From: Rothia amarae
GTDB taxonomy: Bacteria; Actinomycetota; Actinomycetes; Actinomycetales; Micrococcaceae
NCBI RefSeq assembly: GCF_014705945.2
Contig: NZ_CP061538.1
Span: forward strand, 496,001 to 560,000
Direction: 5' to 3'
DNA: 64,000 bases
Positions 1 through 9,207 of this stretch are shown here, in pieces. Every line of letters starts with the position of its first letter. Position 1 is the stretch's first letter. The position numbers and the translations under genes were made by a program. The notes below the pieces were generated by a model. The model saw only the letters and a program-made list of their open reading frames with translations, was not told where the DNA came from and made no database searches.

Positions 1-1341
1 AATGTGGTGGGAATTCCCTTCCTTTCGGTCATGGGTAACGCTGCGGCGTTTGCCGTGTTCATGGCGGTTGCCGTAGCGGTCACGCTCTCGCCAGCCATCC
101 TTTCTCTGGTAGGACGCCGCATTATCAGCAAGAAGCGGTGGGCAGATATTGACCGTCGCTCGGCTCTTCATACCGACGACGCTGAAACCGCTGAAGCTGC
201 GCATGTTGCCGCTACCGAGAAAGAAGAGCGCCCCACTGGCTGGTTGAAGGCGATTTTGGCTAAGCCGGTAGTGACTATTATTGCTGTGGTGCTTGCGCTG
301 GGCGCTGTGGCGATTCCTGTGAGTGACATGCGTTTGGGCCTTCCCACCGGTGCAAGCCAGAAGGAAGATACCCCTGCTCACCAAACTTACGAAGCAATTA
401 GTGAAAACTTTGGCGAAGGTCAGAACGGTACCATCATCGCTGCGGCGAACCTGCCCGATGGAACTACCGAAGATCAGGCTAAGGATTTGCAGGTTGAAGT
501 AGGGCAGAAGCTCCTGGAACAAAACGATGTCAAAGCGGTTATACCCGCGTTGATTTCTAAAGATAATTCCACTCTGCTCTACCAAATCACCCCCGATGCG
601 GGACCATCTGAGGTGTCCACGGAAAATCTCGTTTCGAATATCCGCGACTTGAAGCTGGATACAGACGACGGCGAAGTTACTTTTGGTGTGACCGGACAGA
701 CCGCAATGAACATTGATATTTCAGAGAACCTGGCAAAGGTACTCCCCATTTACATCGCTATTGTGATTGGGCTGTCCCTGCTGGTGTTGATTCTGGTGTT
801 CCGCTCCATTTGGGTTCCGCTCACTGCAACCCTGGGGTTCCTCTTCTCCCTCGCTGCGGCATTCGGTGCGACCACCGCCGTCTTCCAATGGGGTTGGGCA
901 GCTAGTCTCTTTGGGGTAACGACCCCCGGGCCTATCCTCTCTTTCTTGCCGATTATTGCCGTAGGCGTGCTCTTTGGCTTGGCGATGGACTACCAGCTAT
1001 TCCTGGTTTCGTCCATGCGCGAGGCATACTCGCATGGTCGAAACGGTAAGAAATCAGTGGTGGTGGGTTATAACCATTCCGCTCGCGTTGTGGTTGCTGC
1101 GGCGTTGATTATGGCGGGTGTGTTCATCGGCTTTGTCTTTGCTGGCGATCCCATGATGGCATCCATCGGATTCGCGCTGTCGGCGGGTGTCTTGTTCGAC
1201 GCATTTGTGATTCGTATGACTCTCATCCCCGCGCTGATGTACCTGCTCGGTGATAGGGCATGGTGGTTGCCCAAGTGGCTCGATAAAATCCTCCCCGATC
1301 TTGACGTCGAAGGCACCCAGCTAGAACGCGAAAAGCACTAG
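1..1341 (+). CDS. MMPL family transporter, C-terminal part (5' end outside window)
   Basis: This is the C-terminal part of an RND/MMPL-type membrane transporter. The reading frame is open to the first base of the window, so the start lies upstream. Visible parts are a helix ending in a basic loop, a periplasmic domain (about residues 110-240), then a block of five to six helices containing GLAMDYQLFLVSSMREAY, which is the transmembrane motif of MMPL proteins with its conserved Asp-Tyr pair. It ends with a basic cytoplasmic tail. MMPL proteins export lipids or small molecules using proton flux; the substrate here cannot be read from the sequence. A second, complete MMPL gene lies at 11890. Confidence 0.9.
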   Translation, partial: NVVGIPFLSVMGNAAAFAVFMAVAVAVTLSPAILSLVGRRIISKKRWADIDRRSALHTDDAETAEAAHVAATEKEERPTGWLKAILAKPVVTIIAVVLALGAVAIPVSDMRLGLPTGASQKEDTPAHQTYEAISENFGEGQNGTIIAAANLPDGTTEDQAKDLQVEVGQKLLEQNDVKAVIPALISKDNSTLLYQITPDAGPSEVSTENLVSNIRDLKLDTDDGEVTFGVTGQTAMNIDISENLAKVLPIYIAIVIGLSLLVLILVFRSIWVPLTATLGFLFSLAAAFGATTAVFQWGWAASLFGVTTPGPILSFLPIIAVGVLFGLAMDYQLFLVSSMREAYSHGRNGKKSVVVGYNHSARVVVAAALIMAGVFIGFVFAGDPMMASIGFALSAGVLFDAFVIRMTLIPALMYLLGDRAWWLPKWLDKILPDLDVEGTQLEREKH

Positions 1342-1353
1342 CAGAGGCTAGCC

Positions 1354-1417
1354 GACCAAGTACCAAAACCCCTTCTTTCGGGGTAGCCTATGAGAATGAA
1401 GGTTTTGGTACTTGGTC
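1354..1417 (+). promoter_or_regulatory. 17-bp perfect inverted repeat spanning the purD start
   Basis: Bases 1354-1370 are the exact reverse complement of 1401-1417. The right arm is codons 2-7 of purD when translation starts at 1396, and the 30-base loop holds both candidate start codons plus an inner CCCC/GGGG pairing (1369-1372 with 1380-1383). As RNA it would fold over the translation start; as DNA it could be an operator. There is no T-run after it, so it is not a normal terminator. Function is inferred. Confidence 0.6.
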
Positions 1418-2682
1418 CCGGCGGGCGCGAACACGCAATTATCCGAGCATTACTTGCAGATCCACAGGTTCAAGAGGTGCACAGCGCACCCGGTAATGCG
1501 GGCATTTCCCAAGATGTACCTGTACATCAAATCGACGCTAATAATCCTGAAGCAGCTGTTTCGCTGGCGCAGGATCTTGGCGTCGATTTAGTTGTAATTG
1601 GCCCCGAAGCTCCTTTGGTTGCCGGTGTGGCCGATGCCCTCCGCGCGAAAGACATCAATGTATTTGGTCCGAATCAGGACGCCGCTGCGCTGGAAGGCTC
1701 TAAAGCTTTCGCTAAGGAGATTATGGCGGCAGCGGATGTTCCCACTGCCCTGGCGTATGTGGCAACGAATGCCGATGAAGCTATCAAGGCTCTAGACACC
1801 TTTGGCGCTCCCTATGTGGTCAAGGACGACGGACTGGCAGCAGGTAAAGGTGTGGTGGTCACCGAAGACCGCGCCGCCGCGATTGCTCATGCTGAGGCCT
1901 GCTTTGAAGCGGGTGGATCAGTTGTGATTGAGGAATACCTTGATGGCCCCGAAGTCTCCCTCTTTGTTCTCTCTGATGGTACAAACGTTGTACCTCTAGC
2001 ACCTGCCCAAGACTTCAAACGCATCTTCGACGGCGACGAAGGCCCCAATACCGGCGGCATGGGTGCGTATTCTCCCTTGGAATGGTTGCCTGCAGGTTTT
2101 GTTGAAGAAGTCGTTGAACGCGTAGCTCGCCCTACCATCGGTGAGATGGCTCGGCGTGGAACTCCTTTCAATGGCGTTTTGTTCTGCGGTTTGGCAGTGA
2201 CTAAGCGCGGCATCCGCGTCATTGAATTTAATGCTCGTTTTGGAGACCCCGAAACTCAGGCAGTTCTCTCCCGCCTCAAGAGCCCTCTGGGGCAACTCTT
2301 GCTAGCAGCCGCTCGTGGCAAACTTGATGTCCAAGGCGAGCTGGAGTGGGATTCTCGGACCGCCCTCGATGTGGTCATGGCTGCTAAGAACTACCCGGAC
2401 ACCCCGCAAAAAGGTGATGTAATCTCAGGCTTGCAAGAGGCTAATGAGCTAAAAAACGTTCACGTAATCCATGCGGGCACCGCTGAGAAAGACGGCGAAA
2501 TTATCACCGCAGGTGGGCGCGTACTTGCTGTCGTTGCCCTCGGCGGTACCCTCACCGAAGCCCGCCAGGCAGCCTACGCCGGGGTCCAAAAAATCAGCTG
2601 GGACAGCGCGCAGTACCGCTCCGACATCGCCCAAGCTGCAGCAGAAAACAAGATTCGCGTTCCAGATACTTCATCTCACTAA
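1396..2682 (+). CDS. purD: phosphoribosylamine--glycine ligase (GAR synthetase)
   Basis: PurD joins glycine to phosphoribosylamine using ATP, the second step of purine synthesis, in the cytoplasm. The N-terminus MKVLVLGPGGREHAI is the family signature, followed by an ATP-grasp domain with GPNTGGMGAYSP and EFNARFGDPETQ. The length of 428 residues is normal. An ATG two codons earlier (1390) is also possible; I prefer 1396 because family members begin at MKVLV. The ribosome-binding site is weak for both, and the start lies inside a long inverted repeat. purC follows after about 90 bases, so the two may be co-transcribed. Confidence 0.96.
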   Translation: MKVLVLGPGGREHAIIRALLADPQVQEVHSAPGNAGISQDVPVHQIDANNPEAAVSLAQDLGVDLVVIGPEAPLVAGVADALRAKDINVFGPNQDAAALEGSKAFAKEIMAAADVPTALAYVATNADEAIKALDTFGAPYVVKDDGLAAGKGVVVTEDRAAAIAHAEACFEAGGSVVIEEYLDGPEVSLFVLSDGTNVVPLAPAQDFKRIFDGDEGPNTGGMGAYSPLEWLPAGFVEEVVERVARPTIGEMARRGTPFNGVLFCGLAVTKRGIRVIEFNARFGDPETQAVLSRLKSPLGQLLLAAARGKLDVQGELEWDSRTALDVVMAAKNYPDTPQKGDVISGLQEANELKNVHVIHAGTAEKDGEIITAGGRVLAVVALGGTLTEARQAAYAGVQKISWDSAQYRSDIAQAAAENKIRVPDTSSH

Positions 2683-2775
2683 ACTTCAGTGGCTACCCAT
2701 ACAGGGTGGTCGCTGATTTCGCTTCTATCTTTTTTCCTTATCCCACTTCAACAACACTGAACACACAGGAGAATA

Positions 2776-3708
2776 ATGAGCTCTCGAAATACCCCACTTG
2801 AGATTCCCGGCTGGACTCACGTTTACTCGGGTAAGGTACGCGAATTGTACGTGCCGAATGAGGGAGCTAGTGATGTCACGGGTATCTGCGTCAAAGACGA
2901 CGCGGAGTTGCGCGCCGGTTCTGTCATGGTGGTTGCTTCTGACCGTATTAGTGCCTTCGACCAGGTAATTCCTAACGATATTCCTGATAAGGGCAAGATT
3001 CTTACGCAGCTTTCGCTGTGGTGGTTCAAGCAGCTTGACGGCGTACCGAACCACGTGCTGTCCACCGACGTGCCCGACGTCGTTGCTGGTCGAGCAATGA
3101 TTTGTAAGTCGCTCAATATGTTTCCTGTAGAGTGCATCGCCCGCGGTTACCTGACCGGTTCTGGCTTGCAGAGCTACAACGAAACCGGCAGCATCGCCAA
3201 TGTTCACCTTCCCGCTGGTTTAGTGGATGGTTCCCGCCTCGACCCGCCCGTTTTCACCCCTACCGGGAAAGCGGAGGTCGGAGAACACGACGAGCAGATT
3301 ACTTACGAGCAGCTCTACGAAGAAGTAGGTCAGCCCATTGGCGAGCGCCTTGAAGAGCTCACCCTGTATGTTTATTCCACTGCAGAGAAGATTGCTCGGG
3401 AGCGCGGCATTATTATTGCCGATACTAAGGTGGAGTTCGGGCTTGATTCCTACCGTGGCGAAATTACTTTGGGCGATGAGGTTCTCACCCCTGATTCATC
3501 CCGTTTCTGGGACGCAGAAAAATATGCCCCCGGTCAGTCACAGGCTAGCTTTGATAAACAGTTCATCCGTGACTGGCTGAAGTCAGACGAGTCAGGTTGG
3601 GACGGCAAGGGAGCTATTCCCGCGCTACCTGAGGAGATTATTGAGAAGACCCGGGCGCGGTATGTTGAAGCCTTCGAGCGTTTGACAGGTGAGACTTTCA
3701 AAGCATAA
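2776..3708 (+). CDS. purC: phosphoribosylaminoimidazole-succinocarboxamide synthase (SAICAR synthase)
   Basis: PurC condenses CAIR with aspartate in purine synthesis. Recognisable blocks are YSGKVRELY near the start (nucleotide-binding loop), ASDRISAFD, the PVECIARGYLTGSG segment and the late block IIIADTKVEFG. The 310 residues fit the longer actinobacterial form. Start ATG at 2776 is preceded by AGGAG at a good distance. It is downstream of purD in the same direction and is followed by a hairpin terminator. Confidence 0.96.
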   Translation: MSSRNTPLEIPGWTHVYSGKVRELYVPNEGASDVTGICVKDDAELRAGSVMVVASDRISAFDQVIPNDIPDKGKILTQLSLWWFKQLDGVPNHVLSTDVPDVVAGRAMICKSLNMFPVECIARGYLTGSGLQSYNETGSIANVHLPAGLVDGSRLDPPVFTPTGKAEVGEHDEQITYEQLYEEVGQPIGERLEELTLYVYSTAEKIARERGIIIADTKVEFGLDSYRGEITLGDEVLTPDSSRFWDAEKYAPGQSQASFDKQFIRDWLKSDESGWDGKGAIPALPEEIIEKTRARYVEAFERLTGETFKA

Positions 3709-3794
3709 ATCCGGTGTAATTTTGCCTTTATTTTTGGATATTGGTCAGTCGGTAGAACCATAAAATATGCTCTTGTGCGGCTTGAGTATTACAA

Positions 3795-3843
3795 CCCTCC
3801 TCAGCAGCCAGAATATTTCTGTGCTGGTGTTGGAGGGTCTTTT
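3795..3843 (+). terminator. rho-independent terminator after purC
   Basis: CCCTCC (3795-3800) pairs with GGAGGG (3832-3837), with an inner CAGCA/TGCTG pairing, and TCTTTT follows. It lies about 90 bases after the purC stop. The rest of the purC-lctP gap (3709-4004) shows no convincing gene. Confidence 0.65.
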
Positions 3844-3939
3844 CGTGAAGTGACCACGCTTTTTCACTGTAGCTCTTATTCCGACTCCCGGATAATCGTA
3901 ATCTGAGCCTTGCCGCGTGTATTTCTTGTTCTTAAAGCC

Positions 3940-3979
3940 CTTCAGCGGCATCTCCCCGCATGGGTGAATGCCGCTGAAG
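3940..3979. terminator. hairpin between convergent purC and lctP
   Basis: A 12-bp perfect inverted repeat (3940-3951 with 3968-3979) lies 25 bases beyond the lctP stop. It is placed to end lctP transcripts coming from the right and back up the purC terminator. The T-run is poor on both strands. Confidence 0.5.
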
Positions 3980-4004
3980 TGGTTAGCGTTACTAAATATA
4001 TGAG

Positions 4005-5687
4005 TTAGTGCCCGGTAACCAAAAAATGCAAAACGTTAGTTTGGAGGAAGACCAGGGTGCAGACCGCAAGGAGGAACACCATGGACCAGGGGAGTACCGC
4101 CTTGAAAATCTCAGACTCCTTACCTTCCATATCCACTGCGGTAGCCGCAATAGCTAAGGACTGGGGTGAAATCATCTTACCGACAACACCACCCGTGGTG
4201 TTCGCAGCTAGCAAAAGCTCAGGAGTTACTCCGGTGACGCCCTGGTGGCTTAGGTTATCTGCAGCTGCTACCTGGAGCTTAGAGAAGAGAGCGTTCGCTG
4301 AGGTGTCGGATCCTGTTACTGCGGTACCAATCCATCCTAGCGAGGGGGCTAGGAAGGCATAGATTGGTCCAAGACCTGCAACAAATTCACCCATGGCTAC
4401 AGTTTGGCCAGAGTAGTTCATGACATAAGCGAGAGCAAGAACCAAAACAATCGTCAGAGCGGAATAACGCATACGATACGCGGTGCGTCCGATTTCTTGA
4501 ACGACATCGCCAAAGCGCAAGGCATAGCGACCCTTTTCGTTGAAAATCATGTAGAGAATAGCCACAATGATGCCCGAGATAAGCAGGAAGGAACCGGGGT
4601 TATTCAACCAAGTAAAAGAATAATCAGACTTGACTGGTTTACCGGCCGCAGTCACCAGTCGCTCTTTGAGCAAAGGCATATGCACGGCAACGTTGGTGGT
4701 CTTGAGCCAGGTAGCAACCCCGGTTGCCAGGTTAGCGATACCAAAGATGAGTACAACGATGGCATAGGGCATAAGAGCCATCCATACCCGCATAGGGGTG
4801 AGGTCGCTCTTGGCGTTTACATCCAAGGGTGGTAGGTTGTATCGCTCGCGCACCCCGGCAACACCACGAGGTTTCCAGAACCGAAGGAAGACTACAGCTA
4901 CGCCAAGGGAAACAATGCAAGCAATAACGTCGGTCAGTTGGTAAGCGAAATAGGTCGCAGTAAACCACTGGGCAACGGCAAACGAAGCACCAATGATGAC
5001 CGCAGGCACCCAAGCATCCTTAACGCCTTTCATTCCGTCCAAGATGAAAAGCAAAATGAGGGGAACAAAAAATGCTAAGAAAGGAGCCTGATGGCCAACG
5101 ATAGCACCGATAGTTGCTGCATCTTTGCCACCAACTTCGCCAGCAGTAGTGATAGGGATTGCCACCGCGCCAAAAGCTACCGGAGCGGTATTAGCAATCA
5201 AAACCGTAATAGCGGCTTTAAGGGGTTTAACGCCCAGGGCCAAAATCATTGTGGCAGTAATTGCAACGGGTGCGCCGAAGCCAGCGAGAGCTTCCAACAG
5301 ACCGCCGAAGCAGAAAGCGATGAGAATTGCCTGGATACGTAAATCTCCACCGCCAATAGCATCAAAGGTTCGACGGAGATCTTCAAAGCGTCCAGAGAGA
5401 ACGGTAATTTGGTAAAACCAAATTGCCATGAGGATAACCCAGACGATGGGAAAAGCACCGTAAAGTCCACCGCGAATAGCGGACATGCCTGCCAAATCCC
5501 AGGGCATACTGAAGCCAAAGATTGCAACTAAGATCGCAACGATAAGCGACACTAAACCAGCGACGTGTGCACGGGCTTTTACACCCAGCAACATAATAAA
5601 GAAGGTGACTAAGGGCAGAGCTGCTACCGCTGCGGAAAGCCCAAGGCTTCCACCTACCGCGTCAGTTTCAGCGAAGAAAGTATTCAT
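4005..5687 (-). CDS. lctP: L-lactate permease
   Basis: LctP/LldP family lactate:proton symporter in the cytoplasmic membrane. The 560-residue protein has a dozen or more hydrophobic segments and the family blocks ALAGFGAPVAI (about residue 135) and GSDTSANALF (about residue 460). Start ATG at 5687 is preceded by AGGA. It is transcribed divergently from lutABC, and a palindrome of the LldR type lies about 60 bases upstream of its start. Uptake of lactate for the adjacent LutABC oxidation system is the natural role. Glycolate or D-lactate are also substrates of some family members. Confidence 0.95.
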   Translation of the reverse strand: MNTFFAETDAVGGSLGLSAAVAALPLVTFFIMLLGVKARAHVAGLVSLIVAILVAIFGFSMPWDLAGMSAIRGGLYGAFPIVWVILMAIWFYQITVLSGRFEDLRRTFDAIGGGDLRIQAILIAFCFGGLLEALAGFGAPVAITATMILALGVKPLKAAITVLIANTAPVAFGAVAIPITTAGEVGGKDAATIGAIVGHQAPFLAFFVPLILLFILDGMKGVKDAWVPAVIIGASFAVAQWFTATYFAYQLTDVIACIVSLGVAVVFLRFWKPRGVAGVRERYNLPPLDVNAKSDLTPMRVWMALMPYAIVVLIFGIANLATGVATWLKTTNVAVHMPLLKERLVTAAGKPVKSDYSFTWLNNPGSFLLISGIIVAILYMIFNEKGRYALRFGDVVQEIGRTAYRMRYSALTIVLVLALAYVMNYSGQTVAMGEFVAGLGPIYAFLAPSLGWIGTAVTGSDTSANALFSKLQVAAADNLSHQGVTGVTPELLLAANTTGGVVGKMISPQSLAIAATAVDMEGKESEIFKAVLPWSMVFLLAVCTLVFLQTNVLHFLVTGH

Positions 5688-5707
5688 ACTTTTCCTAGGA
5701 GAGGGGT

Positions 5708-5725
5708 CTTCGCGATTCCGCGAAG
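5708..5725 (-). promoter_or_regulatory. small hairpin in the lctP leader
   Basis: A 7-bp inverted repeat (CTTCGCG, 4-base loop, CGCGAAG) lies about 20 bases upstream of the lctP start codon. It could affect translation or RNA stability. No T-run follows. Confidence 0.35.
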
Positions 5726-5745
5726 GTGCTATTTGATGTGTGATG

Positions 5746-5756
5746 TGGTCAGACCA
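5746..5756. promoter_or_regulatory. LldR/FadR-type operator
   Basis: TGGTCAGACCA is a perfect palindrome of 5-bp arms with one central base. It matches the TNGTNNNACNA-type site known for GntR/FadR-subfamily lactate regulators such as LldR of Corynebacterium. It sits in the lctP-lutA divergent region, in the 5' leader of lctP, where a bound repressor would block lctP. No lldR gene is adjacent; the only GntR/FCD gene in the window is at 60577. Confidence 0.65.
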
Positions 5757-5850
5757 GAAAATCTGTGAATAGTTTACTGTAGCCTATCTCACCGAGAGGC
5801 GGTGAAGAAAGATGAAAACCTCTTCAATTTTGGCGGTCAAGTCAGCTTTT

Positions 5851-5879
5851 TTGATGCATTTCATGCTGAAGTCTTTAAT
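5851..5879 (+). promoter_or_regulatory. candidate lutABC promoter
   Basis: TTGATG (5851-5856) and TTTAAT (5874-5879) are spaced by 17 bases, about 170 bases before lutA. The region is AT-rich compared with its surroundings. This is a pattern match only. Confidence 0.35.
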
Positions 5880-6048
5880 AAGTTAAGAAAAAATGCGCTT
5901 ATTGCATTCGTAAGTACGCTTTCAAGCATGTTTAGATAGATGAAAAGTAAATTCATTAATTCTTGTCATGAGTACATCAACTTACGACAGAATATGGCCC
6001 AAATTATCGCTGCTGAAGCCAAAATCGCAGTAGTTATGGAGCGAGTCA

Positions 6049-6849
6049 ATGCGAATAGCACTCTTTTCAACGTGCATCGTAGATGGTATGTATCCCAAAG
6101 TTGCGAAGGCAACTGTTGATATCCTCGAACGTCTTGGCCACGAAGTTGTGTATCCCCAAGGGCAGACTTGTTGCTCACAGATGCATGTGAACTCCGGGTA
6201 CTTTGATGACGCTTACCCCATCGTCAAGAACCATGTGGAATCATTTGAAGAATGGGACTTTGATGTAGCCGTGGCTCCCTCGGGATCTTGCGTAGCTTCA
6301 CTAGGTCACCAACAGCCAATGATTGCCCGTCACGGTGGCAATGAGGATCTCGCCAAACGAGCAGAGATGTTGGCCGATCGCACTTTTGAGCTTTCAAACT
6401 TGCTGATTGACGTTTTGGGCATCACCAATGCTTCCGAGCAGCTAGGTTCCTATTTCCCCCACCATGTAACTTTCCATAGTTCATGTCACGGTATGCGCCT
6501 TCTCCACTTAGGAACTCGCCAGCAGGACCTGTTGAGAACCGTTGAAGGTTTGGAATACACCCAAATTGAAGATATTGATCAGTGCTGTGGCTTCGGCGGA
6601 ACTTTTTCCTTCAAAAATGCTGATACATCTGGCGCTATGGTTGCCGATAAGGTTATGCATATTGAAAAGACAGGGGCCAGCGTGTGTGCTGGAGGCGATG
6701 TCTCCTGTCTTATGAACATCGGTGGAGCACTTTCTCGTAAGAAGTCAGATGTTCGCACATTGCACTTTGCTGAAATCCTTGCCTCCACGAAGGAAAGCCC
6801 GCTAAAAATTGATGGACCTGTCTCACTGAGTATCGCAGGAGGAAAATAA
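6049..6849 (+). CDS. lutA: lactate utilization protein LutA (LldE), Fe-S subunit
   Basis: Part of the LutABC L-lactate oxidation complex, which converts L-lactate to pyruvate. This subunit has two CCG (cysteine-rich) domains: TCCSQMHVNSGYF near residue 42 and QCCGFGGTFSFKN near residue 180, with SSCHGMR before the second. The 266 residues fit the family. Start ATG at 6049 has GGAG seven to ten bases upstream. The lutB start follows two bases after the stop, so the three genes form one operon. Confidence 0.94.
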   Translation: MRIALFSTCIVDGMYPKVAKATVDILERLGHEVVYPQGQTCCSQMHVNSGYFDDAYPIVKNHVESFEEWDFDVAVAPSGSCVASLGHQQPMIARHGGNEDLAKRAEMLADRTFELSNLLIDVLGITNASEQLGSYFPHHVTFHSSCHGMRLLHLGTRQQDLLRTVEGLEYTQIEDIDQCCGFGGTFSFKNADTSGAMVADKVMHIEKTGASVCAGGDVSCLMNIGGALSRKKSDVRTLHFAEILASTKESPLKIDGPVSLSIAGGK

Positions 6850-6851
6850 CC

Positions 6852-8486
6852 ATGACAGCTGTATCTCTTGGAATGCCCCGCGTTTATCACGGTGAGGGCA
6901 ACATCTTCGAAACCGAAGCATTCCCCAAGTATGCTGCGAAAGAGCTGACGAATGAACAGCTCCGTGCCAATCTGGGCTTTGCCACCCATAAGATTCGCAC
7001 TAAGCGTGAACACGTGGTCGGTGAATTACCTGACTGGCAGGGTTTGCGTACTGCGGGTTCTATGATTAAACAGCGTGTTATGGCAAACCTTCCCGAATAT
7101 CTTGAAATGTTCGAGAAGAACTTCACTGCTGCCGGTGGACACGTACATTGGGCACGGAACGCGGAAGAGGCTAACCAGATTGCCCTCGATTTGATTCGTG
7201 CGGAAGGTGTAGATGAAGTCATCAAGATTAAGTCCATGGCAACCGCGGAAACCGGACTCAATGAGTATCTGCGTGAAAATGGCGTTGAGGCTATCGAAAC
7301 TGACTTGGCTGAAGAAATTGTCCAGCTAGCAGATGATCGACCTTCGCATATTTTGGTACCGGCAATCCACTTCAACCGCACCCAGATTCGCGATATTTTC
7401 CTGAAAAAGATTGATGGAGTGAGTGTTGACCTCTCCAATGATCCTGCCGATCTTGCGGAAGCTTCCCGAATCCGGTTGCGCGATAAGTTTCTCCAGTCCA
7501 AGGTTGCTGTCTCTGGCGTTAACTTCGGCATCGCAGAAACCGGTAGCTTAAGCATTGTCGAATCTGAAGGTAATGGACGTATGTGCCTCACCCTTCCAGA
7601 TACTCTGATTTCCTTCATGGGCATCGAGAAACTTTTGCCTTCTTTCGAAGATTTTGAAGTCTTCCTCCAGCTGCTGCCACGTTCTTCTACAGGTGAACGC
7701 ATGAACCCCTACACCTCCCTGTGGACAGGTGTAACCCCTGGAGACGGACCCCAGAACATGCACGTCATCCTTATCGATAACGGGCGTACTGCAGTACTTG
7801 ACGATGAGGTTGGTCGTCAAGCTCTTCACTGCATTCGATGCTCAGCATGTATGAATGTTTGCCCCGTTTATGAGCGAGCAGGCGGACACGCCTACGGATC
7901 GACCTACCCCGGTCCTATTGGCGCGATTCTATCCCCCCAACTCGGTGGTATCGAAAATGAGTACAACTCCTCCTTGCCTTTTGCATCATCACTGTGTGGC
8001 GCCTGCTATGACGCATGCCCTGTGAAGATTAATATTCCCGATGTTCTCGTCCACCTCCGCGGCAAAGCGGTAGACCATGAGAAAGCTCAGGGTGACTTCA
8101 AGGGCGGAAAGAAAGACCCTCATTACCAGATGGATGCCATGATGTTTGGAGCCAAGCAACTGTTTAGCTCAGGCAAACTAATGTCTCTAGCTGAAAAGGG
8201 GCTTCCTATGTCTAAGCTGGTTACTGGTAAGGACCACAAGATTTCTAAATTCCCTGGTCTGGTGGGCGGATGGACTAAATATCGTGATATTCCTGAGCCA
8301 CCCAAGGAATCATTCCGCAACTGGTGGAAGAAGGAAGCTCCCAAGGCTTCCCGACGTGATTCATCAGAGCGCGTGGACATCCAGGCTCTCATCGAACAGA
8401 ATAAGGGCAAAGTCGTGGAGGCTCACCAGCAGGCCGAGCAACGGGGGCAGACCATCGCACACCCCGCAGAGGAGAAGGAACAATAA
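6852..8486 (+). CDS. lutB: lactate utilization protein LutB (LldF), Fe-S/LUD subunit
   Basis: Second subunit of the LutABC complex. The N-terminal LUD domain is followed by two 4Fe-4S motifs, CIRCSACMNVCP (about residue 328) and CGACYDACPVK (about residue 383), which would pass electrons from lactate oxidation. The tail after residue 480 is charged and low in complexity, making the 544 residues somewhat longer than the typical 470-500. The stop TAA shares its last A with the lutC start, which suggests translational coupling. Confidence 0.94.
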   Translation: MTAVSLGMPRVYHGEGNIFETEAFPKYAAKELTNEQLRANLGFATHKIRTKREHVVGELPDWQGLRTAGSMIKQRVMANLPEYLEMFEKNFTAAGGHVHWARNAEEANQIALDLIRAEGVDEVIKIKSMATAETGLNEYLRENGVEAIETDLAEEIVQLADDRPSHILVPAIHFNRTQIRDIFLKKIDGVSVDLSNDPADLAEASRIRLRDKFLQSKVAVSGVNFGIAETGSLSIVESEGNGRMCLTLPDTLISFMGIEKLLPSFEDFEVFLQLLPRSSTGERMNPYTSLWTGVTPGDGPQNMHVILIDNGRTAVLDDEVGRQALHCIRCSACMNVCPVYERAGGHAYGSTYPGPIGAILSPQLGGIENEYNSSLPFASSLCGACYDACPVKINIPDVLVHLRGKAVDHEKAQGDFKGGKKDPHYQMDAMMFGAKQLFSSGKLMSLAEKGLPMSKLVTGKDHKISKFPGLVGGWTKYRDIPEPPKESFRNWWKKEAPKASRRDSSERVDIQALIEQNKGKVVEAHQQAEQRGQTIAHPAEEKEQ

Positions 8487-9127
8487 TGAGCACCGCGAAA
8501 GAAGATATTTTAGGGCGTATACGTTCATCATTGAGCGATCATCCTTCACCCCCTGAGCCAATTCGTAACTATCGCCGAACTAGCAAGCTCTCCAAAGAAG
8601 CAACTTTGGAGATGCTGGTGGATCGCCTGATTGATTACAAGGCGAATGTTTTCTACGCTACCGAGGAAACCATCGCTCATCGGATTGACGAGCTCTTACA
8701 GGACGCCAGCCGCTATGTTGTTCCTGTGGGCATCAAGGAGTCATGGTTGCCTGAAGATACCGCGCGTCGATCGAGAATCTTTGACGCTGGTAACCTCAAG
8801 AAGGCAGGTACTCTATCCACTCGTGAACTCGACAGTGTCAATGCTGTGGTGACTAACTCCACCGTTTCTTGCGCTGAGACAGGCACTATCTTCCTGAACA
8901 CCAATTCTGATGAGGGACGTCGAGCAATTACCTTGGTTCCCGACCATCATATTTGCGTGGTAAAGGAAGACACTATTGTTGAACTTATTCCTGAAGCGTT
9001 TGAACGTATCGATTACAAACGTCCAGTGACCATGATTTCTGGTCCCTCGGCAACAAGCGATATCGAATTAATTCGTGTGGAGGGTGTCCATGGTCCGCGT
9101 ACTTTGGACGTCATTATTCTCCAATAA
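8486..9127 (+). CDS. lutC: lactate utilization protein LutC (LldG)
   Basis: Third subunit of LutABC, a single LUD domain of 213 residues. The block VVTNSTVSCAETGTIFLN and the late RVEGVHGPRTLDVIIL are typical of LutC. Start ATG overlaps the lutB stop by one base. A long hairpin follows and separates it from the convergent antiporter gene. Confidence 0.93.
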   Translation: MSTAKEDILGRIRSSLSDHPSPPEPIRNYRRTSKLSKEATLEMLVDRLIDYKANVFYATEETIAHRIDELLQDASRYVVPVGIKESWLPEDTARRSRIFDAGNLKKAGTLSTRELDSVNAVVTNSTVSCAETGTIFLNTNSDEGRRAITLVPDHHICVVKEDTIVELIPEAFERIDYKRPVTMISGPSATSDIELIRVEGVHGPRTLDVIILQ

Positions 9128-9207
9128 TTTGAATTCTTTTTGCTTAAGCGATGCGTAGCGAAGTAGCAAGACCACCCCGGTTGACCTGCTTGTAAAACAA
9201 ATCTTGT

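Noticed and set aside
3745-3951. 68-residue minus-strand frame between purC and lctP
   Set aside because: It overlaps two hairpins, is rich in Lys/Tyr/Arg without pattern, and resembles no protein.
6887-7702. 271-residue minus-strand frame inside lutB
   Set aside because: Antisense to well-conserved LUD and Fe-S coding sequence; no recognisable domain or ribosome-binding site.
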